Source of the DNA: Fluviicola sp. | GTDB lineage: Bacteria > Bacteroidota > Bacteroidia > Flavobacteriales_D > Crocinitomicaceae | Length of the DNA stretch: 64,000 nucleotides | NCBI RefSeq assembly: GCF_029266855.1 | Contig: NZ_JAQSWB010000001.1 | Location: 372,001 to 436,000 of the forward strand | Direction of reading: 5' to 3' | Shown: positions 25,055-32,626 of the stretch, one piece after another | How the letters are laid out: each line of letters opens with the position of its first letter | How positions within the stretch are numbered: position 1 is the first letter of the stretch | Notes under the pieces: generated by a model | Told to the model about the DNA's origin: nothing | Databases searched by the model: none | The model's input: the letters and a program-made list of their open reading frames with translations, nothing else | Made by a program: the position numbers and the translations under genes

Positions 25055-25741
25055 ATGATGAATCCTGGATTATTAAAAGAAATTATACGGTGGGATGTTA
25101 AATCCTGGTCCAAAGCCCTTGATTTTTGGGAAAAGAATGTGGACTGGACTAAAGTTGAAAAAGGACTTGAACTTGGAGGACATGAAGGTGGACTTTCACT
25201 TTGGCTTGCTTTAAAAGGAATACCGGCGCTTTGTTCAGATCTGAAGGATGTAAGGAAAACAGCAGAGAAATTGCATGTAAAACACCAGGTTACGGCATTT
25301 GTAAGCTATGAAGATATTGACGCCTCTGCGATTCCGTATGAGAATCATTTCGATGTCATTGTATTTAAATCCATAATTGGCGGGATCGGACGTGGTGATA
25401 ATTTTGAGATCCAGAAAAAGGTCTTCAAACAAATTTATAAGGCCTTAAAACCGGGTGGAAAATTATTGTTCGCGGAAAATTTGGTTGGATCTCCGCTGCA
25501 TCAAAAACTCCGGAAAAGATACGTGGACTGGGGAAGTACCTGGCGCTACCTGACGATCGATGAGTTAAAGGAATGTTTAAGCGACTTTTCGGACTATGAA
25601 ATGAAAACTACCGGTTTTCTTGGCACACTCGGAAGAAGTGAAGGACAGCGGAATTTTTTGGCAGCTACAGATAGAGTGTTCTGGAATCACGTAAGTCCGG
25701 CAAATTGGAAATACATTGCTTACGGTGTTGCTCAGAAATAG
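25055..25741 (+). CDS. Class I SAM-dependent methyltransferase
   Basis: A 228-residue protein. ELGGHEGGLSLWLALKG near residue 36 is motif I (SAM binding), FDVIVFKSIIGGIG near residue 96 is motif II/III, and LKPGGKLLFAENL follows near 132. This is a standard class I methyltransferase core. The acceptor is unknown. Two adjacent ATGs (25055 and 25058) are equivalent. Its terminal part (ATDRVFWNHVSPANWKYIAYGVAQK) resembles sugar or polysaccharide-linked methyltransferases, but that is only suggestive. Confidence 0.88.
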   Translation: MMNPGLLKEIIRWDVKSWSKALDFWEKNVDWTKVEKGLELGGHEGGLSLWLALKGIPALCSDLKDVRKTAEKLHVKHQVTAFVSYEDIDASAIPYENHFDVIVFKSIIGGIGRGDNFEIQKKVFKQIYKALKPGGKLLFAENLVGSPLHQKLRKRYVDWGSTWRYLTIDELKECLSDFSDYEMKTTGFLGTLGRSEGQRNFLAATDRVFWNHVSPANWKYIAYGVAQK

Positions 25742-25772
25742 GTTCTCACGGTAAATTGAAACTCATTTCACC

Positions 25773-25780
25773 TATCTTTG
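25773..25780 (+). promoter_or_regulatory. Putative -7 element of LuxR-like gene
   Basis: TATCTTTG matches TAnnTTTG exactly and lies 16 nt before the ATG at 25797. A TTG at 25756 gives a 14-nt spacer only. The leader would be short. Confidence 0.45.
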
Positions 25781-25796
25781 TCGTTCAACGGGGAAG

Positions 25797-26267
25797 ATGC
25801 TTCGCAATTTATTTAAGTCATATAAATTAATTCTGCTCTATGCGGTTTCATTGGCAGCATTGCTGTTTTTGATGCGCTGGCTGGAGTTCCGGCTCCTGAT
25901 GATTGATCATGCTACTGAATTGTATGCCGCAGTAGTTGCAATTGTATTTATGGTACTTGGAATCTGGCTGGCAAAACATTTGTCGAAACCCAAAACGGTA
26001 CTTGTCGAAAAGACAGTTTATCTGGATCAATCAGGAAGTTTTGAACGAAATGAAAAAGCACTGGTGGACCTAGGTATCAGTAAACGAGAACTGGAGGTTT
26101 TGGAATTAATGGCCCAGGGGTTAAGTAATAATGAAATTGCTGAACGTTTATTTGTTTCATTGAATACGGTTAAAACACATGCTTCGAAATTGTTTGAAAA
26201 ACTGGAAGTTAGCCGGAGAACTCAGGCTGTTGAATCCGCAAAACGAATGGGAATTATTCCACTATAA
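25797..26267 (+). CDS. Membrane-anchored LuxR-type HTH regulator
   Basis: A 156-residue protein with two N-terminal transmembrane helices (about residues 11-28 and 40-60), then a linker and a C-terminal LuxR/GerE helix-turn-helix (residues 92-150: ISKRELEVLELMAQGLSNNEIAERLF, split here, then VSLNTVKTHASKLFEKL). No receiver domain is present. This small architecture recurs in Bacteroidota and probably senses a membrane signal directly. The DUF4199 gene follows after 75 nt. Confidence 0.88.
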   Translation: MLRNLFKSYKLILLYAVSLAALLFLMRWLEFRLLMIDHATELYAAVVAIVFMVLGIWLAKHLSKPKTVLVEKTVYLDQSGSFERNEKALVDLGISKRELEVLELMAQGLSNNEIAERLFVSLNTVKTHASKLFEKLEVSRRTQAVESAKRMGIIPL

Positions 26268-26342
26268 AGTAAAATCACCCGAAAGTATGAGTGTTGAAAG
26301 TGTTCGGGAATACACTTTTGTAGAAATTTAAAAACACAAAAC

Positions 26343-26873
26343 ATGAAAAAAAATGTACTGGTTTACGGAACGATCGGAGGATTAATAACTGCACTTTGGA
26401 TACTCATAGCAATGGTCCTTTTCTCACATGAAATGGATATGACGTACGGCATGATCCTCGGTTATACATCGATGCTCATTGCGAATATCTTTTTAATTGT
26501 CGGAGTAAAGAATTACCGCGACAAATACAATGGCGGGGTGATTACTTTCGGAAAGGCTTTCAAAGTCGGGATCCTGATTGCCCTACTTGCGTCAACGATA
26601 TATGTTGTGACCTGGCTGATCTATTATTACTCGACCAATTCGGATTTCATGGCGGTTTATGCCGATTCAATGCAGAAACAATTGATCGAAAGTGGGGCGA
26701 GTGCTGCCGAGATTTCAAAACAAGGAAAGGAAATGAAAGAATTCATGATCATGTATCAGAATCCCTTTTTTAATGCAGCGGTGACGTATATGGAAATTCT
26801 CCCGATGGGAATCTTATTTACTTTGATCACGGCTATTGTAATGAGAAGAAAAGTACCAAAAGAAGCCAGATAA
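26343..26873 (+). CDS. DUF4199 membrane protein
   Basis: A 176-residue protein with four transmembrane helices (about 7-25, 35-53, 73-95 and 143-163). The GVITFGKAFKVGILIALLASTIYVVTW core (longer than quoted) is the hallmark of DUF4199, a Bacteroidota-specific family of unknown function. Its position beside a membrane-anchored LuxR-type regulator suggests a functional pair. Confidence 0.88.
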   Translation: MKKNVLVYGTIGGLITALWILIAMVLFSHEMDMTYGMILGYTSMLIANIFLIVGVKNYRDKYNGGVITFGKAFKVGILIALLASTIYVVTWLIYYYSTNSDFMAVYADSMQKQLIESGASAAEISKQGKEMKEFMIMYQNPFFNAAVTYMEILPMGILFTLITAIVMRRKVPKEAR

Positions 26874-26907
26874 ATTTTTCAGCCTAACTTAGCCTAAATT
26901 AAATAAT

Positions 26908-27633
26908 GTGAAGTACATCAAACTAAATAAAAATTGGAATGCGGATCCGGGGGCCTCGGAACCTGTTGTTTCAGTTGATCAAAATACTGTCGAGTTAAAC
27001 TTTTACTTGAATCCGCTTCTTTTTCCTCATATTGATGAAGGAGATAAAGGAATCATCCGCTTCGATGATGTACATGCTTATAAATTGCAAACAATTACGG
27101 AAGAGGAATATGTGAACGGTAAATTTCGATTCAAAAATGAAGATTTACCTTGGGGTAAATTTTATGAATTACCGAATTCCGGATGGAGGAATGATTTTCC
27201 GGCTGATCGAATTGTCGTCAATGAGTCCTTGAAAGGAACGAAGTTGAAACATTTTATTTGTTTTCTTCCCAATTGTATTTTCGAATGTGTGGCTGCAGCA
27301 TATCGCTTTCAATTCGATTATGTCATTGCAGAGAAACTCGAAGAAACTTATCCGAAAGGTTACTTCAATCATTATCTGGCCTTGTTCTCTGCACATTTCG
27401 ATCAGCTAAATAGCGGGAGTTATAAGGTTTACACGAATTTATACATCCAACTCGAAGGAAAAAAAGAATTTGAATTATTGAAAGAGGAGATCAAGAAGAT
27501 TAAAGCCAATAAGGACATTGACTCCTATGTGAAAATTGCGAATTACAGTGGATTACCGAATTTCGGAAGAAAACAGCTGGATGAAATGATCAAAGTCATT
27601 GAAACTTACGACGCAGGAACTAAATATGCATAA
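26908..27633 (+). CDS. Hypothetical cytoplasmic protein
   Basis: A 241-residue protein beginning at GTG (26908; MKYIKLNKNWNADPGA). It is rich in aromatic residues, with WNADP, LPWGKFYELPNSGW and PNFGRKQLDEMIKVIE; no signal peptide or membrane helix. The N-terminal part resembles small immunity-like proteins of the SMI1/KNR4 kind, but no diagnostic motif is present, so the function is left open. A hairpin follows directly after the stop. Confidence 0.6.
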   Translation: MKYIKLNKNWNADPGASEPVVSVDQNTVELNFYLNPLLFPHIDEGDKGIIRFDDVHAYKLQTITEEEYVNGKFRFKNEDLPWGKFYELPNSGWRNDFPADRIVVNESLKGTKLKHFICFLPNCIFECVAAAYRFQFDYVIAEKLEETYPKGYFNHYLALFSAHFDQLNSGSYKVYTNLYIQLEGKKEFELLKEEIKKIKANKDIDSYVKIANYSGLPNFGRKQLDEMIKVIETYDAGTKYA

Positions 27634-27637
27634 AATC

Positions 27638-27665
27638 AGGTGATTTCGACTCCGCTCAATCACCT
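27638..27665. terminator. Hairpin after 26908-27633 gene
   Basis: AGGTGATT (27638-27645) and AATCACCT (27658-27665) form perfect 8-bp arms around the 12-nt loop TCGACTCCGCTC. It starts 5 nt after the stop. The stem-loop resembles a common short intergenic repeat of this bacterial group and may act as a terminator. Confidence 0.5.
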
Positions 27666-27715
27666 AAACAAATCGAAAAGGTAACTGAGCGTTGAAAACC
27701 TTGACCTAAGCGTCA

Positions 27716-28162
27716 ATGGGAGTCAAAGTTGTCTTTTTCGATTATAAAATGAGCAAATCACAAGCAGCCGGACGTATGTTCCAGGATATCAATTTTAAAG
27801 TGAAAAGCGCAGCGGGAAAGAAGCTGGAGCAATTGATCTGTGTAGAAAATCCGGACAACCCGGATGGAGGTCCCGTTCTGGTATACATCAAAATGGAAGG
27901 AATCAGCTGGTCGCAATACTTTCTGGAATCCTGCTTTGGTGTCTGGGAAAACTGGGGAGAGATTGAAACCGACGACGATGCTTATTCTTATCACGATTAT
28001 GCTGAAAAATTCGGAGTCAAAGGGCTGATCATTACGGCCGTTTACTGTAAGGACAATGAAATCTCCCTGGAATTCGAAACCAGCGAAAAATTGGTACTGA
28101 AATACAAAGATCCTGACGAGTGGGACGGTGATACGGAAATGATCAAAATCCTAACACCCTAA
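27716..28162 (+). CDS. Hypothetical acidic protein
   Basis: A 148-residue acidic protein (many D, E and W, for example NWGEIETDDDAYSYHDYAEKFG). No recognised domain, signal peptide or helix. The start could be 27716 or an internal ATG at 27749 (MSKSQAAG); the second is preceded by an A-rich stretch, so the true N-terminus is uncertain. It lies between two unrelated genes and may be monocistronic. Confidence 0.55.
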   Translation: MGVKVVFFDYKMSKSQAAGRMFQDINFKVKSAAGKKLEQLICVENPDNPDGGPVLVYIKMEGISWSQYFLESCFGVWENWGEIETDDDAYSYHDYAEKFGVKGLIITAVYCKDNEISLEFETSEKLVLKYKDPDEWDGDTEMIKILTP

Positions 28163-28212
28163 TAACCCAACATCATCCTAAACTCCTATGTTTTGTTTAA
28201 ATTTAACCTACC

Positions 28213-29229
28213 ATGGAAATAGGAATAGACAGTTTTGCTGCTGTGCCGGCAAATAAGAGTATTAGCAATGCTCAGGCAATCAATGAATTATTGGAACGGA
28301 TCACCCTGGCCGATCAGGTTGGTTTGGATATTTTTGGAATTGGTGAACACCACCGGAAAGAGTTCCTGGATTCGGCACCGACCATGATTCTGTCAGCAGC
28401 TGCAGCCAAAACAAAACAAATCCGGTTAACAAGTGCTGTAACTGTGCTGAGTGCGGCAGATCCGGTACGTGTCTTTCAAAGTTTTGCAACTCTCGACCTG
28501 ATTTCCAATGGAAGAGCAGAAATGGTTGTCGGAAGAGGATCGTTCATTGAAGCATATCCCTTATTTGGTCTTGATTTGGACGATTACGATGCACTTTTTG
28601 CAGAGAAACTGGATCTCTTACTTCAAATCCGGGAAAACGAAACGGTTAATTGGTTGGGGAGGTTTCGTCCTGCATTGAGAAACCAGGCAATTTATCCGCG
28701 TCCATTGCAGGAAAAACTTCCTGTTTGGCTGGGAGTTGGTGGAACTCCGGCTTCTTTCATTCGTGCCGGACAATTAGGACTTCCTTTAATGGTTGCCGTT
28801 ATTGGCGGAGAAACTTATCGTTTCAGACCTTTGATTGACCTGTATAAAAAAGCCGGTGCAGAAGCAGGTCACGATCCGAATCAATTGAAAGTCGGATTGC
28901 ATTCCCTTGGATACGTTGCCGGCAGCAAAGAAGAAGCGGTCGCAGATTATTATCCGGGCTATGCCGAAATGTTCACTAAAATCGGGAAGGAAAGAGGATT
29001 TCCGCCAGTAACGAAAGAACGTTTTGACGCTCAAAATGGTAAAATGGGAGCCTTATTGGTTGGAGATCCGGTGGAAGTAGCAGAGAAAATCCTGCGTCAT
29101 AGTGAATCTTTAGGCGGAATTTCCCGCTTTACCTTTCAGATGGATGTTGGAATGCCGCATGAAAAACTGATGAAGTCCATTGAATTGATCGGGACAAAAG
29201 TTTCTCCGATTGTGAAGGCGGCAAGCTGA
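28213..29229 (+). CDS. LLM-class flavin-dependent oxidoreductase
   Basis: A 338-residue TIM-barrel protein of the luciferase-like monooxygenase family: GEHHRKEFLDSAP (residues 43-55), then TSAVTVLSAADPVRVFQSFATLDLISNGR in two parts, and a later LGVGGTPASFIRAGQLGLPL. These strands form the FMNH2 pocket. It is predicted to oxidise a small organic substrate with reduced FMN and O2. A second LLM gene lies at 47357. It is followed after 27 nt by a secreted protein gene. Confidence 0.92.
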   Translation: MEIGIDSFAAVPANKSISNAQAINELLERITLADQVGLDIFGIGEHHRKEFLDSAPTMILSAAAAKTKQIRLTSAVTVLSAADPVRVFQSFATLDLISNGRAEMVVGRGSFIEAYPLFGLDLDDYDALFAEKLDLLLQIRENETVNWLGRFRPALRNQAIYPRPLQEKLPVWLGVGGTPASFIRAGQLGLPLMVAVIGGETYRFRPLIDLYKKAGAEAGHDPNQLKVGLHSLGYVAGSKEEAVADYYPGYAEMFTKIGKERGFPPVTKERFDAQNGKMGALLVGDPVEVAEKILRHSESLGGISRFTFQMDVGMPHEKLMKSIELIGTKVSPIVKAAS

Positions 29230-29256
29230 TTTGAAAATTAAAGGAAAAAGACTAAA

Positions 29257-30216
29257 ATGAAAGTATCAATTATAACCGCATTTCTTGCTGTAATGACAAT
29301 ATGCTATTCCCAAGCTGACAGAGTTCCGGAATATGTGAATGTCAATTGGATTGTCGGTACGGAAAAAACAGTTTATCAAACAGACTCCACAATCATCTAT
29401 CGGGCAGACTCACTCTTTATATCAACAGGAACCAGTTCGAACTATAAGATCAAAATTGTAAGCAAACGGGATACAGTCTATGAAGTTTTGTTCAAACAAA
29501 TTAATATCAACCCGGATTTCAGCCTGAAATCGGAAATGATAAATACGGGTTCGATACAAGAGATGATGGAAATTATGGTAGCTGAATTGCAGCAAAAATT
29601 CGTGGATCTAGAATATTCATTTCTGGTAAACAAAAACACCGGTCAGGCCTTTGATGTGAAGAATCAGGAGGATTTGGGAAAAACGATTGAAGAAATGGTT
29701 GTAACGATCTTAGATAACTATGTTGCTTCGTCAAAAATAAACATCGATGAAAAGAAAAAGAACGAAATTAAAAGGAAGGTCAGTGAATTGATGAAAGAGA
29801 AAATGACACCGATCATGAATACCATGATGAACTCTTTCAATTATATTTTCCAAGCTTATAGTTTTCCATATACATTGGGCCAAACACTTATTGTGGAAAC
29901 CATGGTTTATGACATCGATGAAGTGAAGCATGGAAGTAAGGAGAGTCCTGCAAATATTGTGATTAATAGTTCACTGAGAAATTCGAAACTGAATATCGAC
30001 TACAAATATGATTATGACAAAGAAAGCGCATACCAGCAATACATTGTTTCGAAAGGTCGGGAAAAAGAAATTCCGATAAATCAATTTGAAATTGATGAGC
30101 GGGTAGTTGCCAATTTTGATTTGAAATCGACTTGGATAACAGATAGTACTTCATTTACGAAAGTGAAAATGGGAGATATTAGGGTGAATCAGACTTCTCG
30201 CGTAACATTTAAATAG
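29257..30216 (+). CDS. Secreted hypothetical protein
   Basis: A 319-residue protein with a signal peptide (VSIITAFLAVMTICYSQA). The mature region is mainly beta-strand with a helical middle section (residues 140-200: lysine/glutamate-rich helices). No lipobox, T9SS tail or known domain. The mid-protein helix KMKEKMTP and the repeated T-x-Y strands suggest a periplasmic or surface role. A WYL regulator gene follows 11 nt after. Confidence 0.6.
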   Translation: MKVSIITAFLAVMTICYSQADRVPEYVNVNWIVGTEKTVYQTDSTIIYRADSLFISTGTSSNYKIKIVSKRDTVYEVLFKQININPDFSLKSEMINTGSIQEMMEIMVAELQQKFVDLEYSFLVNKNTGQAFDVKNQEDLGKTIEEMVVTILDNYVASSKINIDEKKKNEIKRKVSELMKEKMTPIMNTMMNSFNYIFQAYSFPYTLGQTLIVETMVYDIDEVKHGSKESPANIVINSSLRNSKLNIDYKYDYDKESAYQQYIVSKGREKEIPINQFEIDERVVANFDLKSTWITDSTSFTKVKMGDIRVNQTSRVTFK

Positions 30217-30227
30217 AAGGAATGTAA

Positions 30228-30926
30228 ATGAACGACAACGAAACTTCCCGGCTTTCGCGCTTAACGGCAATCTTGCTGCAATTGCAATCCAAACGATTGG
30301 TAACGGCTACTGCCCTTGCTGCAAAATTTGATGTAAGCATACGTACCATTTACCGCGATATCCGTGCACTGGAACAATCCGGTGTTCCCATCATTACGGA
30401 AGAAGGGAAAGGCTATTCCTTGATGGAAGGATACCGTATTCCGCCGGTTACTTTTAGCGAACGGGAAGCAAATGCATTGATCACTGCCGAACAGTTTGTA
30501 TTAAAGAATAAAGATGCTTCCTTCATTCAGGATTATACGGATGCTATCACGAAAATCAAATCTGTCCTTCGTGATAGTACAAAGGATGGAGCCAATCTCC
30601 TCTCAGACCGAATAGCGATCGATCAGAATAGCTCGTATGACAGAACGAGTAATTACTTGTCGTCTCTTCAGCTGGCATTGACCAATTTCAATTTGGTGAA
30701 AATCGGGTACCAAAAGGCGGATAGTATTGAAATCAGTGAACGTATCATTGAACCCTTTGCGTTACTTACTGCAAATGAGAATTGGTTGTTACTGGCGAAT
30801 TGCAGGATGAGGCAGGAGTTTCGGTTTTTCCGTTTGGACCGGATAAAAAATCTTCAGATTCAAAGTGAACAATTTGAGCCACATAACATGACCTTGAAAG
30901 AATACTTTGATAAACAGCAAAATTAG
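30228..30926 (+). CDS. Short WYL-domain transcriptional regulator (YafY-like)
   Basis: A 232-residue regulator with an N-terminal HTH_11/DeoR-like winged helix (residues 8-60: RLTAILLQLQSKRLVTATALAAKFDVSIRTIYRDIRALEQSGVPI, in parts) and a WYL domain in residues 140-215 (IEPFALLTANENWLLLANC). The WCX extension of larger YafY proteins is missing, so it belongs to the short WYL group. The start follows the preceding stop by 11 nt. Its stop overlaps the stop of a convergent XRE gene by 4 nt. Confidence 0.88.
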   Translation: MNDNETSRLSRLTAILLQLQSKRLVTATALAAKFDVSIRTIYRDIRALEQSGVPIITEEGKGYSLMEGYRIPPVTFSEREANALITAEQFVLKNKDASFIQDYTDAITKIKSVLRDSTKDGANLLSDRIAIDQNSSYDRTSNYLSSLQLALTNFNLVKIGYQKADSIEISERIIEPFALLTANENWLLLANCRMRQEFRFFRLDRIKNLQIQSEQFEPHNMTLKEYFDKQQN

Positions 30927-31261
30927 ATTTCGATTTCTTCAGAGAGAGAATCCAATTCGGTAGTTAAGGGATTGTTTATTTCCTTTGAGACCGGTTTGAT
31001 AACAGTAACATTCGGGCTGATTAATTCGGTGTTCAGTTTTTGGTATAATTCTTCAGTGAAATTTGCGGGCTGAATATCCAAAGCATCATACAATCTATTC
31101 ATCCAAAAAAGTGACGGACATCTTTCTCCTCTTTCGTAACTGGAAATATTCTGAGAATTTACATTCATCCGGGAAGCCAGCTCTTCTTGGGTTATTCCTT
31201 TTTCTTCTCTAACCCGCTTAATTTCTCTTCCTAAAATATCATTAAAGGCCCTATTATTCAT
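30923..31261 (-). CDS. XRE-family helix-turn-helix regulator
   Basis: A 112-residue protein. The N-terminal HTH (residues 8-62: LGREIKRVREEKGITQEELASRMN, in two parts, then NVNSQNISSYERGERCPSLFWMNRLYDAL) is a standard Cro/CI-type domain. The C-terminal half has no recognised partner domain. The ATG at 31261 is preferred over a longer frame. It is convergent with the WYL gene and divergent from a small plus-strand gene. Two palindromic sites at 31299-31312 and 31463-31476 lie upstream. Confidence 0.85.
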   Translation of the reverse strand: MNNRAFNDILGREIKRVREEKGITQEELASRMNVNSQNISSYERGERCPSLFWMNRLYDALDIQPANFTEELYQKLNTELISPNVTVIKPVSKEINNPLTTELDSLSEEIEI

Positions 31262-31298
31262 ACTATGACAAAATCGAAATATTTGACAATCTGCCTGC

Positions 31299-31312
31299 AA
31301 CACGATTGTGTT
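31299..31312. promoter_or_regulatory. Operator-like site O1
   Basis: AACACGATTGTGTT is a 14-bp near-perfect dyad (flanking C and G extend it to 16). It lies 38 bp upstream of the XRE ATG, where an autorepression site is expected. Its sequence differs from O2 at one base. Confidence 0.6.
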
Positions 31313-31462
31313 GTTTTTAATGGATTTTTCAAAAAATCAAATGAAATTGACCTGTCAGTTGAAATTTATTTTAAACCCTTGTTCTTCAGTAGGAAATCTG
31401 TCACCTTTTATCGAATCAAATGACAGCAAGCTTGCATTAAAAAAGTTTAACATTCCCAATAT

Positions 31463-31476
31463 AACACAATTGTGTT
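31463..31476. promoter_or_regulatory. Operator-like site O2
   Basis: AACACAATTGTGTT is a perfect 14-bp palindrome about 200 bp upstream of the 31678 gene, closely related to O1. The two sites together suggest one dimeric regulator acting on both sides of the gap. Confidence 0.6.
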
Positions 31477-31677
31477 TATTTCACTAATTTTATTAACTGA
31501 ACTACTAGTTCATCAGGAAGGAAAAGTGAGTGTGATCTTAATTTTCATGCTACTGTACCGGGAAAAAGAGCAGATTAGGGCAATACCAATGCTTTGCAAT
31601 TTTCATAAAGGTGCGGATACTTTTCTTCTTAAAGTTGAATTGGGGATAGTAAATAACTAACACATTATACTGAAGAT

Positions 31678-31929
31678 ATGAACACAATTGAAGAGATCAA
31701 TAAGCAAGTGGCGAGCTACAAAAAATCCTTCGAAAAATCACATGACTTTGAAGTATTTAGACAAAATATTCACAATGCAATTGTGGATATTGAAAAAATA
31801 ACTCCCGTAACTCCGTTTTTCTCATCCTACCTTTTCCGGATGAAATTGGATTGTGAGAATATGGACAGGTCCAGTGCAGAAAATTTTGTTCTTACGCTGG
31901 AAAATTTCCTGGACAGACTGGCTCCTTAA
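31678..31929 (+). CDS. Small hypothetical helical protein
   Basis: An 83-residue, mainly helical, acidic protein (NTIEEINKQVASYKKSFEKS and SSAENFVLTLENFLDRLAP). No known domain. A purine stretch (GAAGAT) precedes the ATG. It is divergent from the XRE regulator across the operator-bearing gap, which makes it a candidate target or partner of that regulator. A toxin/antitoxin pairing is not supported by any motif. Confidence 0.55.
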   Translation: MNTIEEINKQVASYKKSFEKSHDFEVFRQNIHNAIVDIEKITPVTPFFSSYLFRMKLDCENMDRSSAENFVLTLENFLDRLAP

Positions 31930-31994
31930 TCCTTAAGTTATTTTCTTTTTATTGGAGTTAAAACCCCTGACATAGGGTTGTCACAAACCTGTCT

Positions 31995-32002
31995 TATTTT
32001 TG
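31995..32002 (+). promoter_or_regulatory. Putative -7 element of VOC gene
   Basis: TATTTTTG matches TAnnTTTG, 28 nt before the ATG at 32030. Upstream lies TGACATAGGGTTGTCA (31969-31984), whose 5-bp TGACA/TGTCA arms could form an operator. Confidence 0.45.
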
Positions 32003-32029
32003 CTGTATCAACATTTAAATAAGACAATT

Positions 32030-32452
32030 ATGAGCAATTTATCAGTTTTAAGAGGTTTGGCAACAGTAAATTTTTATGCAGCAGATTTGGAGGCAGCCAA
32101 AAAGTGGTATTCCGGGTTTTTAGGAATCGAACCGTATTTCAATGTGCCGGGTTATACTGAATTCCGTATCGGGGATTACCAGCAGGAATTGGGAATTATA
32201 GACGCAAACTACGCACCGGAAGGCTATTCCGCAAATCCGTCGGGAGCAATTGTGCATTGGCATGTCGATGATTTGAAGGGAACTCTGGATCGCTTGATTT
32301 CATTGGGAGCAACCGAATTTTTACCGATTACCGATCACAGCCAGGGAAAGGGAACTTTCGTTACTGCTTCTGTAGTTGATCCTTTTGGCAACATTTTGGG
32401 GATTATGACCAATGTTCATTACCTGGATATCCTAAAACAAAAGAATGCGTGA
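32030..32452 (+). CDS. VOC-family protein (glyoxalase/bleomycin-resistance fold)
   Basis: A 140-residue single VOC domain: LATVNFYAADLEAAKKWYSGFLGIEPYFN at the start (in parts), IVHWHVDDLKGTLDRLISLGA in the middle and VDPFGNILGIM at the C-terminus. It is a typical bleomycin-resistance/glyoxalase half-site protein; the metal ligands and substrate are not obvious. The ATG at 32030 follows a -7 box at 31995. A terminator follows 25 nt after the stop. Confidence 0.9.
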   Translation: MSNLSVLRGLATVNFYAADLEAAKKWYSGFLGIEPYFNVPGYTEFRIGDYQQELGIIDANYAPEGYSANPSGAIVHWHVDDLKGTLDRLISLGATEFLPITDHSQGKGTFVTASVVDPFGNILGIMTNVHYLDILKQKNA

Positions 32453-32476
32453 AATTCACAGATACAAAAGAACAAG

Positions 32477-32520
32477 AACTGCGATAACCGATTGATTCGG
32501 GAATCGCAGTTTGCTTTTAT
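32477..32520 (+). terminator. Rho-independent terminator
   Basis: AACTGCGAT (32477-32485) pairs with ATCGCAGTT (32503-32511) and a T-rich tail (TGCTTTTAT) follows. It is 25 nt after the VOC stop. Confidence 0.7.
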
Positions 32521-32626
32521 AAAACTGCCGAACATTACACTGATTATCACCTTTACACTTCATAATTCGTACTTGGGCATTCGTAATTCATAATTCATAA
32601 TTATCTTGTAACTGATTTGAAGAACA

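Larger units (their letters stand above)
31262..31677. promoter_or_regulatory. 416-bp regulatory gap with paired operator palindromes
   Basis: This gap lies between the XRE gene (minus) and the small gene at 31678 (plus). It holds AACACGATTGTGTT at 31299-31312 (one mismatch from perfect dyad) and the perfect palindrome AACACAATTGTGTT at 31463-31476. Half-sites TGACA or TGTCA occur near 31286, 31352, 31399 and 31422. An open frame at 31472-31660 is judged non-coding. Confidence 0.6.

Noticed and set aside
30228-30926. Truncated WYL regulator pseudogene
   Set aside because: Shorter than usual YafY proteins, but the HTH and WYL domains are complete and the frame ends cleanly.
31472-31660. 62-codon open frame in the XRE gap
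   Set aside because: It starts with GTG inside the palindrome O2, has no ribosome binding site and shows no protein-like composition.
30923-31929. Toxin-antitoxin pair of XRE regulator and 31678 gene
   Set aside because: The genes are divergent, not an operon, and the small protein shows no toxin motif.
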